In this document: positions 57,513 through 64,000 of the stretch, piece after piece
Position numbering within the stretch: the stretch's first letter is position 1
Layout of the letters: each line of letters starts with the position of its first letter
DNA from: a bacterium
GTDB taxonomy: Bacteria > Orphanbacterota > Orphanbacteria > Orphanbacterales > Orphanbacteraceae
Reading direction: 5' to 3'
DNA: 64,000 bases
Assembly: GCA_025782575.1 (NCBI GenBank)
Contig: JALGYY010000042.1
Span: 29,802 to 93,801 of the forward strand
Position numbers and translations under genes: made by a program
Notes under the pieces: model-generated
Seen by the model: the letters and a program-made list of their open reading frames with translations, nothing else
What the model was told of the DNA's origin: nothing
The model's database searches: none

Positions 57513-59770
57513 CGCTGATTCCCCGCCAGCGCATCACCTTACTTCTATTCGCCGCCGGTCTTATTTTCCGGCTCCTCTATCTTTTTGAATCGGGCGACAA
57601 TCCCTTTTTCCAGGGTCTCGGTCTTGATGCCCGCTACTATGACATACGTGCAGAGGAGATTCTGAACGAGGGATTGATCGGCAACGAAGCCTACTTCATG
57701 GGGCCTCTCTACCCTCATCTTCTCGCCGCACTCTACGGAATCGCCGGACGCAATCTGCTGCTCGTTCGACTTCTTCAGGCGATCGCATCGGCCCTGGTCC
57801 CCGTGCTGCTCTACCGGCTGGGGGTTCGTCTGTTCCGTCCCACCGCGGCGCTTCTTGCTGCGATCATCGCCGTCCTGTACGGCCCCTTCATTTTCTATAT
57901 CGGTTCGATTCTCTACACGACCGTGGCGGTAACACTTCTAATCTGGATTCTGGATCGACTGTTCGAAAACCCACGGAAGCGGCCGTACCGTCAAAGGTTC
58001 CTGACAGGTCTTCTGTTCGGGCTCGCCACGGTGGGGAAAGGAAACATTCTGCTCTTTCTCCCGTTTGCCGCATGGATCATTGTGCGAGGAACAGAAAACC
58101 GGCCGGTCGGGCGATGGAAACAGGCAGCCGTTTTCATCGCAGGATTCGGTCTGGTCATCGGTCTTGTGACCGCCAGGAACTTCGCTGCCGGCGGTGACTT
58201 CGTCCCGCTCACATCGAATGGAGGAATCAACTTCTACATAGGGAACGGGCCGGAGTCGTCCGGTGCCTATGAGAAGCCGAAAGGGCTCGACGTAGATAAT
58301 GACCCGACCGGCAAGGGAATGCTCGAGAAGCGCCTCGGCAGGCCTCTGGCCCCCGACGAAGTTTCACGGATCTGGCGCGACAGGGCTCTTGATTTCATCC
58401 GCGCCAACCCGGGAGCCGAGGCTGCACTGATGGCCAGAAAGACCGTCTTCTTCTTTTCAACATTCGAGATTCCGCAGATCGAAAGCTATCATTTCCAGAA
58501 GAGATACAGCATGTTGCTGCGGGCGCTGTTCATTCCGTTCGGCCTGCTCATGCCGCTCGCCATGGGGGCACTGGTTATTCACCGATCGGCACGAACGTAC
58601 GGTTTGGCATTTTTCGTTTTTGCATACGCGGCATCGATCATTCTCTTTTTCGTTCTCACTCGATATCGACTTCCTCTTCTCCCCGTTATCATTCTGCTCG
58701 CTTCCGTTTCCATCGTGAGGCTGGTCGAGGCCTTCAGAGGGGGAGGAGTCAAGGGAGGCGCGGCCATTCTATTCGTTGCCGCACCGGTATTCATTTTCTG
58801 CAATACCAATTTCTACAATGTCTCGCCAAGTACGGGCAATGCGCAGTCACACTACCGGCTCGGAATCATCTACGGCAGGGAGGGTAGGGCCGAAGAGGCG
58901 ATCACCGAGTATCGAAGATCGGTCGAACTCGATCCGGCATATGAGAAGGCAAGACTGAACCTCGGAGAACTGCTCGCAGTCCGGGGGAGACCCGAAGAGG
59001 CGGAAGCTCAGTTTCGTGCGGCAATCAATCTGGATCCTGATTATTCCAAGGCCCATCTGAATCTGGGGGCGCTTCTGTATCGCTCCGGCTCCACCGATGG
59101 CCGGGTCCATCTGGAGCGGGCCGTGGCGCTTAACCCGGAATACGGAAAGGCCTGGCTCCACCTTGCCGCGGCATCATTGCTCGATGGGAAGGGTGGCGCC
59201 GGCGAGGCGGCCGCACGAGCCGTCAGCCTTCTGCCCGCTTCCGATCCCGCCCGTGGAGCAGCGGTGCTGCTCGAGGTGCGCATCGAAGAGATCATGGGGA
59301 TCGACCGTTGGCGCCGTAGTTCCGGATACGGAGGTGCCCTCCCGATGGAAACGAAAGAAGCGACCGTCCGGGAAATCCTGCGGGATCGGGAGAACATCGA
59401 GGGGCTCTATCGGTCGGCTGCCTCCACCGGCGATCCAGGTGCGCTCTATCTATTTGGTGCATATCTCTTTCGCCGGGAGGGATACGCGGAAGCGGGGGCG
59501 TTCTTCAACCGGGCAGCTGACGTCGCTCCCGATCTCCCCTACCTGCGCTTCGCACTCGGATTAATTTACCTGCGAAGTAATGATCCCGGCCTGGCGCTGG
59601 CGCAATTCATTCTGGAGACCGAAAACAACCCGAGCAATGTGAACGCCTGGAAAAACGGCGCCCTTCTTTCCGCGCAAATCGGTCAGGAGCGGGAAGCCAG
59701 GCGTCTTGCGGAAGAGTACATCCGCCTTGGCGGCCAACCGGACGAGTCGATCCGATCCATTCTTTTTTAG
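57509..59770 (+). CDS. GT-C (ArnT/PMT-like) glycosyltransferase with C-terminal TPRs
   Basis: 753 aa, GTG start overlapping the previous stop (GTGTGA). About 11 helices fill residues 5-430. The first loop contains GLDARYYDIRAEEILNEG and FMGPLYPHLLAALYG, the dolichyl-mannosyltransferase-like GT-C signature with catalytic Asp. From about 448 there are TPR units (YRLGIIYGREGRAEEAITEY, LGELLAVRGRPEEAEAQF), with a second set near 640-745. TPR tails on such enzymes may bind acceptor or partner proteins. Last gene of the long operon. Its TAG overlaps the TAA of the converging gene by 3 nt (59767-59770 shared). Confidence 0.87.
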   Translation: MTLIPRQRITLLLFAAGLIFRLLYLFESGDNPFFQGLGLDARYYDIRAEEILNEGLIGNEAYFMGPLYPHLLAALYGIAGRNLLLVRLLQAIASALVPVLLYRLGVRLFRPTAALLAAIIAVLYGPFIFYIGSILYTTVAVTLLIWILDRLFENPRKRPYRQRFLTGLLFGLATVGKGNILLFLPFAAWIIVRGTENRPVGRWKQAAVFIAGFGLVIGLVTARNFAAGGDFVPLTSNGGINFYIGNGPESSGAYEKPKGLDVDNDPTGKGMLEKRLGRPLAPDEVSRIWRDRALDFIRANPGAEAALMARKTVFFFSTFEIPQIESYHFQKRYSMLLRALFIPFGLLMPLAMGALVIHRSARTYGLAFFVFAYAASIILFFVLTRYRLPLLPVIILLASVSIVRLVEAFRGGGVKGGAAILFVAAPVFIFCNTNFYNVSPSTGNAQSHYRLGIIYGREGRAEEAITEYRRSVELDPAYEKARLNLGELLAVRGRPEEAEAQFRAAINLDPDYSKAHLNLGALLYRSGSTDGRVHLERAVALNPEYGKAWLHLAAASLLDGKGGAGEAAARAVSLLPASDPARGAAVLLEVRIEEIMGIDRWRRSSGYGGALPMETKEATVREILRDRENIEGLYRSAASTGDPGALYLFGAYLFRREGYAEAGAFFNRAADVAPDLPYLRFALGLIYLRSNDPGLALAQFILETENNPSNVNAWKNGALLSAQIGQEREARRLAEEYIRLGGQPDESIRSILF

Positions 59771-61821
59771 CCCGGAAGCCGATAGAGTTCGATACCTTTC
59801 CATGAGGCGATCAGCACGCACCGGCTCCACGTATCGTCCAGGATCTCGATCGATTCGGACGGATACCCTTTCGCAAACACTCGCTGAAGAGGGCGGTTCA
59901 CGATCACCCAGTCGAAACCCTCCTGCTTGAGACGGGCAATGAGATTCCCCGCAGTTTTTTCTTTCTCCGCCAGCCGAACGACCTGGGACGCCTCAAAAAA
60001 GCTGTCAGCAAAGTAGGGTCGACTCGAATAGTATACCCGGTTCTCGAACACCATGAAAACGCGCTCCCCCTCCAGTACATATTCCGCGATGCCCCTCAGG
60101 GCGTCGTACGATTGCACTTTTCGTGATAGATAGGATTTCCTCGATTCGCTTCCCGTGACGACCGGTAGCGTGTCGAGAAGAGTTTCGCGGCCATAGGGGA
60201 AAATCGTCGCCGCCGCGACGAGTGTGAGCAGGATGGGGACGACCGGGGGGAGCCAGCGGGGACGGTAGCCCTTCCGCATGCAGGCCCCTCCTGCGAGCGC
60301 CGACGCGAGCAGGACGACAGGCGCCAGGAACCGGAGCTGCTGGGAGCCGATCCCCCAGATCATGATACCGGCCCAGGTCATGAGCAGGAGAGTGCGGCTC
60401 CTGCGATGGGCGGCGACAATCAGGGGGACGGCGGCGATCAGGGCGGGTGAGAGGATCCCGTCGAAAAAACGGTACCCCTGCTGACCCTGCATGACGATTC
60501 GCCATGGGAGGAGAAGCCAGTCGATAGGGGTCCGCCCGGGTCCCATTCCGAACTGCCATGCGTGTAGTCTTCCGTGAGATGTCAGGTCCCATGACGCTCC
60601 GTTTGCGGCCACGAAAATGGCAGGGAACAGGGGAGAGCCGCTTTCAATCCAACCCTTGATCAGCCAGGGGAGAAGGACGGCATGGGAGATGAGAATGAAG
60701 AGGACCAGAGATCGTACGCGTTCGGCCGGTGAATCGATTCTCCCCCCACCGATCGATTCTGATCGGGGTAGAAAAATTGCGGCGAGCAGAAGGGGCCAGG
60801 TCAGGTAAGCGCTCAGCTTAATGGTGAGTAACCCACCGCCGAGCAGGGCGGCTGCAGCTACGCTCCGCCCCGGTCGGCTACTCGGTCTGCCGTCGATCAG
60901 GAGCAGAAGGGCGGTGCCGAAGAGATAGGAGGCAATAAGGTCCACGTTGCCAACGGTACGGGGGTCGAGAAAGAGAGGAAGCGAGGCGGTGATCAGCGCG
61001 CCTCCCGCGCAGACGGCTCCGGAATCCGGCCCGTTTCGACCTTGGTCCCTCCCCGGTCGGGTATAGATCGATCGAGCCAATGCGCCGCCCAACAATACGT
61101 TACCGATGAAAAGCAGAAGGTGGAGGGTGAGCGCGGCCCCCTCGCCCCCGAAAAGGACTCCTGCTGCGTAGAAGAGGTCCCCCCCATGAGGCATCCGCCC
61201 GTAGATCGACTCGGGGGGGGCGTGAAAACGCCCGGTCGCCGCATACTCGGCGGCCAGAGTCTGATGGTAGACCAGGGAATCGTTCGATGTGAGAGGCGCG
61301 AAAGAACGGATACCCACCGTGGCAATGGCGAGTGCAATGACTGCCATCAGCAGAAGGGTGATTCGATTCGTCGGGAGAGCGGGGCGGCGGAGCCAGCTAG
61401 GCCTGAACGTCTTCTCGCTGATCTTCCTGAATGCCGGAAGGCCGGGGAAGAGGAGGCAACCGAGAAGGATGAGTGGCCGAAACCACCCGGCGGCGAGAAG
61501 AAGGAACGATACCGTCATCCCATAGACGAGCCCCATTCCGATCAGGAGAAGTGGGGAAGGGCGTTCCAATCGGAAGAGACGACTCGCCGTCAGACCGCTC
61601 GGAATAAGCGCAAGAACGAGCCCGGTCCCGGCCGCGAGTGATCTTAGATAGGTACCCCACTGACTCGCGTGTGACGGAGTGTAGGAAGGGTTTCCGAAGA
61701 GGGGTCGGGCGGGGTGAGACAGGAACCAGAGCGCCAGAACGGTCCCGGCAAACAGGAGCCCCCCTGCAGTCCGAAACGTGGAAGATCCCACCACTTTTGC
61801 GATCGGAAATCCTCTTGACAC
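59767..61821 (-). CDS. Integral-membrane glycosyltransferase-like protein (GT39/ArnT type)
   Basis: 684 aa from GTG 61821, with AAAGGGTAGAAGA upstream. About 12-13 helices, beginning AGGLLFAGTVLALWFL. The first outside loop holds FAPLTSNDSLVYHQTLAAEY and then FHAPPESIYGRMPHGGDLFY, an acidic GT-C pattern. A short soluble tail with a predicted alpha/beta end (ESIEILDDTWSRCVLIASW) completes it. Another GTG at 61794 is possible, since the candidate -10 box leaves a leader of about 7 nt before 61821. It converges on the long operon with overlapping stops and diverges from the lipoprotein gene. Confidence 0.8.
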   Translation of the reverse strand: MSRGFPIAKVVGSSTFRTAGGLLFAGTVLALWFLSHPARPLFGNPSYTPSHASQWGTYLRSLAAGTGLVLALIPSGLTASRLFRLERPSPLLLIGMGLVYGMTVSFLLLAAGWFRPLILLGCLLFPGLPAFRKISEKTFRPSWLRRPALPTNRITLLLMAVIALAIATVGIRSFAPLTSNDSLVYHQTLAAEYAATGRFHAPPESIYGRMPHGGDLFYAAGVLFGGEGAALTLHLLLFIGNVLLGGALARSIYTRPGRDQGRNGPDSGAVCAGGALITASLPLFLDPRTVGNVDLIASYLFGTALLLLIDGRPSSRPGRSVAAAALLGGGLLTIKLSAYLTWPLLLAAIFLPRSESIGGGRIDSPAERVRSLVLFILISHAVLLPWLIKGWIESGSPLFPAIFVAANGASWDLTSHGRLHAWQFGMGPGRTPIDWLLLPWRIVMQGQQGYRFFDGILSPALIAAVPLIVAAHRRSRTLLLMTWAGIMIWGIGSQQLRFLAPVVLLASALAGGACMRKGYRPRWLPPVVPILLTLVAAATIFPYGRETLLDTLPVVTGSESRKSYLSRKVQSYDALRGIAEYVLEGERVFMVFENRVYYSSRPYFADSFFEASQVVRLAEKEKTAGNLIARLKQEGFDWVIVNRPLQRVFAKGYPSESIEILDDTWSRCVLIASWKGIELYRLPG

Positions 61822-61843
61822 TCTTCTACCCTTTCAGTATAGT
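61815..61843 (+). promoter_or_regulatory. Strong sigma-70-type promoter for the propeller lipoprotein
   Basis: TTGACA (61815-61820), exactly 17 nt, then TATAGT (61838-61843; five of six). The predicted start is near 61850, about 70 nt before ATG 61919. It lies over the first codons of the divergent gene. Confidence 0.75.
61836..61841 (-). promoter_or_regulatory. Overlapping divergent -10 box (TATACT)
   Basis: On the minus strand TATACT overlaps the -10 box of the plus-strand promoter by four bases. The best -35 is TTGAAG at a short 15-nt spacer or CTTGAA at 16. It would start transcription about 7 nt before GTG 61821. Confidence 0.45.
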
Positions 61844-61918
61844 CCGGTTGCTTTAACTTCAAGAATTGTAATGCATATGGCCCATTCTTCCGAGTCGTTT
61901 CCCGGTGCGAAGGAGTCG

Positions 61919-63649
61919 ATGATTTTGCGAAACGGTAGGCGGCGGGGAAGCCCCTCTCGGCTAACCTCATTTATCCTAATTCCGATCTCGATTCTCTTCG
62001 TGTTCGGATGTGGGGATGACAACGGTAGCAATCCCGATTTTGAGTGCGAACACTGCGAACACTGGACAGTATTGACTCCGGATCATCGCGGCAGCTTTCC
62101 AGACTATCATCCCGGCTCTCTTCCATCCGAGCGACTTCTTGCCTTCAGCTCCGATCTTGGTACGGACAATGTCGAGAATATCTGGGTCCAGCGCTGGGTT
62201 CAGGCGACTGATGAGACGACCCTGTTTCCGATCACCAATTCGGAGCGTGACGAGTTCGATCCGGCCTGGTCACCGGATGGCAACTGGCTCGCGTTTACGC
62301 GCTCCGCAGACGAGCGGTTCGACATCTATGTGATCAATGTGGAAGATCTGTCCAACCCTGGAGACGAGGTTCGCCTGACGAGTGAGACTCCGATCCCGGG
62401 CGATCCGACCGAACTCCCTTTCCGGCCGAGCGGGCCCGTCTGGCTGGACGAGGATGAGATTCTCTTCTCCAATGGTGTCGACGTTTTTGCGGTGACGCTC
62501 GGCCCTGACATGACTCCTGTTGCGATTGAAAAAGTGATCGACGATCCATCGGATTACATCTTTTCCAACGTGGACGACTTTAAGGAGAATCAGGTCTCCG
62601 CCTATCGGGATGGGGCGGGGGAAGATCACATATTCTTTGTTTCCGATACCCGGGTTCCCCTCGGATCGATCTTTATCCGGGCGATCGACGTGGAGACAGG
62701 CGAGAATATCCAGGCGGAAATCTTTTTAGAGGGCTCCCCGACAATGGTGGAAACGCCCCGTGTTGTCGGCGGCCGGCCGGCGGGACGAACGGGAACACGT
62801 TACCGGGTCGGTGCCAGAGTAACGAATCAGGATGCGGAGAACACTTTCTGCGACACGCTTATCTCGGAGGAGATTACCGTGTTTCAAAATGACACATCTG
62901 TAGTGGAGCTCGAATTCGAGGAGGATCGAGGCACGATTCTCCTGATTACGGAATCGAATGCGGCCAAGCTCTTCTACGACGGGAACAAGCTGTCGTCGAT
63001 CAGTGCGGATACCACCGTGATCGATTGCGTCTTTCCCGGCGTGGATCACGTGGTGAAAATCGAATCGATCACCCGCTTCTTCCCGGGGGGCAACAAGCCG
63101 GTCGTCGATTCAGCCTGTGTCAGGCTCGATCCTGAAGGTACGGCAGTTGTCCGGTTGAACGCGACAGACCTCGATTCTCTCGGGATGAGCGACTCAGCCT
63201 GTGTCGGGTTTACCGCCAAGCCTCGGAACAGGGGTCAAAACAAGATGTCCGGTGTCCAGGATCATCTCCCCATCATGTGGCAATATGACAGTGAAAACGG
63301 CTCCTACACTGCGCTCGTCGGGCATGGCCTGGATGAGACCGGTATCGATATTGATGCTACCCCTTCGTTCCCCTCCGTCAGCCCTGACGGTCGCTACGTT
63401 GCTCTGATCCTGGAATTCAGCGCTCTGATTGTTCTGGACCTCGATTCAGGTGGAGGCTGGCTCATCAACCTCCCGGGCGAGGCCGGTATCAATATCTGCG
63501 ACCGGGAGATCGCCTATCCCACATGGTCGCCGGATGGAACCAGAATCGCCGTTTCCATGTCCCCCTGTGTCGATCAGCCGTCATCAGATGGGAATTCTGC
63601 GGAATTCCGTGTCTGGGAAGTTAATTGGGAATCAGCCAGGACGCAGTGA
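61919..63649 (+). CDS. Lipoprotein with PD40/TolB-like beta-propeller interrupted by a beta domain
   Basis: 576 aa from ATG 61919. I chose this start because the strong promoter places the mRNA start near 61850, AAGGAG lies 3 nt before it, and it gives a lipoprotein signal (basic n-region, then FILIPISILFVFGC, lipobox Cys28). PD40 blades: AWSPDGNWLAFTRSADERFD (about 118-140) and, far away, SVSPDGRYVALILEF and TWSPDGTRIAVSMSP (about 475-560). Between them, about 255-430, lies a carboxypeptidase-regulatory/PEGA-like beta region (SIFIRAIDVETGENIQAEIF, ITESNAAKLFYDGNKL). Probably an outer-membrane or periplasmic binding lipoprotein; the partner is unknown. The spacing of AAGGAG to ATG is short, so ATG 61871 or 61877 remain possible. 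Confidence 0.72.
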   Translation: MILRNGRRRGSPSRLTSFILIPISILFVFGCGDDNGSNPDFECEHCEHWTVLTPDHRGSFPDYHPGSLPSERLLAFSSDLGTDNVENIWVQRWVQATDETTLFPITNSERDEFDPAWSPDGNWLAFTRSADERFDIYVINVEDLSNPGDEVRLTSETPIPGDPTELPFRPSGPVWLDEDEILFSNGVDVFAVTLGPDMTPVAIEKVIDDPSDYIFSNVDDFKENQVSAYRDGAGEDHIFFVSDTRVPLGSIFIRAIDVETGENIQAEIFLEGSPTMVETPRVVGGRPAGRTGTRYRVGARVTNQDAENTFCDTLISEEITVFQNDTSVVELEFEEDRGTILLITESNAAKLFYDGNKLSSISADTTVIDCVFPGVDHVVKIESITRFFPGGNKPVVDSACVRLDPEGTAVVRLNATDLDSLGMSDSACVGFTAKPRNRGQNKMSGVQDHLPIMWQYDSENGSYTALVGHGLDETGIDIDATPSFPSVSPDGRYVALILEFSALIVLDLDSGGGWLINLPGEAGINICDREIAYPTWSPDGTRIAVSMSPCVDQPSSDGNSAEFRVWEVNWESARTQ

Positions 63650-63890
63650 CCGGTTTTCCGGATGCTTGAAATCACCCTCTCCCATCTTGACATTAGACCG
63701 GACGTTTTGGTATAATCGCCAACGGTATCAGCAATTAACGGTATGTCACCAAAAACCTCGAAACAGGATAAGCCACATTCTAGAAGCCGCATTTGACGTG
63801 ATTTGAGCGGTCCTGGCGGTGGTTTGCCCTGTTCTGTCTTTCAGTTATAGGAGGTGGTGGGAGAAGAGAGACTGTTCTAGGACCGGCCTC
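63650..63890. other. Intergenic leader downstream of a consensus promoter
   Basis: After the promoter, about 170 nt have no recognisable gene: frames are short, and AGGAGGTGGTGG (63850-63861) is followed only by a 9-codon frame ending at TAG 63878-63880. The strong promoter with a long untranslated stretch fits either a 5' leader or a small RNA. I see no known riboswitch motif. Confidence 0.4.
63687..63716 (+). promoter_or_regulatory. Consensus sigma-70 promoter in the 3' intergenic region
   Basis: TTGACA (63687-63692), 18-nt spacer, TATAAT (63711-63716). Both hexamers are perfect. The predicted start is near 63723. It begins 37 nt after the lipoprotein stop and points to whatever lies to the right of the window. 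Confidence 0.75.
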
Positions 63891-64000
63891 ATGGCCTGTT
63901 TCGCGGATCGGCGGTCGATCGAGTCGATCGAGGCTGGTCACTTACCACGGCTAAATTTCGCGGGGTTCAAAGCCGACCCATTCGACGGGGATTCCCGCGG
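63891..64000 (+). CDS. Possible start of an unidentified gene, cut by the window edge
   Basis: From ATG 63891 (TAGGA about 8 nt upstream) the frame stays open for 36 codons to the window end, beginning MACFADRRSIESIEAG. No family is recognised. A repeated GTCGATCGA (63910-63931 region) is inside it. An open frame of this length is not rare in GC-rich DNA, so it may be chance. It is listed because a consensus promoter lies upstream. Confidence 0.25.
   Translation, partial: MACFADRRSIESIEAGHLPRLNFAGFKADPFDGDSR

Noticed and set aside
63651..63662. CCGG-TTTT-CCGG as terminator of the lipoprotein gene
   Set aside because: A four-base-pair stem without a T-run is too weak to support.
63975..63987. 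ATTCGACGGGGAT resembles the conserved 5' part of tmRNA
   Set aside because: tmRNA has GG directly before this motif and a GGGG..G acceptor start about 10 nt upstream; here CC precedes it and the spacing is about 14 nt. The motif also reads as ordinary codons in an open frame, and the rest of any tmRNA would lie outside the window.

Overview
The window is a gene-dense (about 95% coding), GC-rich bacterial chromosome segment from a Gram-negative cell. Three secreted proteins (6568-13893, 25645-28083, 32455-33940) end in the roughly 85-residue FlgD-like/type IX-like C-terminal domain (PNPF...W.G....G...SG.Y), and a PorV-like beta-barrel is present. Together with several lipoprotein signals, this points to the FCB superphylum, probably one of its uncultured candidate phyla (Krumholzibacteriota/Eisenbacteria/Zixibacteria-like). 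That placement is inference from domain style only. There are no tRNA or rRNA genes, CRISPR arrays, phage genes or insertion sequences that I can support.

Layout. 1-675 (+): tail of a bactofilin and a molybdopterin adenylyltransferase. 13893-696 (-): a six-gene operon with a 2441-aa secreted protein, a PorV-like barrel fused to TPRs, a membrane HAMP/SpoIIE phosphatase, an RsbW-type kinase, an RsbV-type STAS antagonist and a soluble GAF histidine kinase. This is a complete partner-switching module tied to an outer-membrane/secreted pair. 14174-19920: two sulfatase-fold lipoproteins with Thr in place of the sulfatase Cys, flanking a GNAT acetyltransferase and a PLP-dependent decarboxylase. 20112-23552 (+): VanZ-like protein, hisS, aspS. 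30373-23579 (-): GT-C glycosyltransferase, GT2, LVIVD-repeat secreted protein and a YyaL-type thioredoxin-fold protein. 30887-33940 (+): processive GT2 synthase and a glucose/sorbosone-dehydrogenase-type secreted protein broken by a frameshift in a G9 run.

34197-59770 (+) is one continuous run of 17 genes with overlaps or gaps of at most 22 nt: phoH, pgpH, ybeY, an MFS/spermidine-synthase fusion, corC-like, DUF502, mgtE, recO, glyQ, glyS, then a polyprenyl-phosphate GT2, two YfhO-like membrane proteins, a phosphodiesterase-fold protein, a GT-C protein (frameshifted in a T9 run), a flippase-like LPG-synthase-fold protein and a GT-C/TPR protein. The first ten are housekeeping genes. The last seven look like a surface-glycan or lipid-glycosylation pathway: GT2 charges a lipid carrier, GT-C and YfhO proteins transfer sugars on the outer face, and the flippase-like protein and phosphodiesterase move or trim intermediates. 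A further GT-C gene (61821-59767, -) converges on it. An overlapping divergent promoter pair near 61840 separates this gene from a beta-propeller lipoprotein (61919-63649, +). A consensus promoter at 63687-63716 heads a 3' region with no certain gene.

TTG starts are unusually common (hisS, ybeY, corC-like, mgtE, recO, glyQ, flippase-like). The two broken genes both break in 9-nt homopolymers, so sequencing error and transcriptional slippage must be separated.
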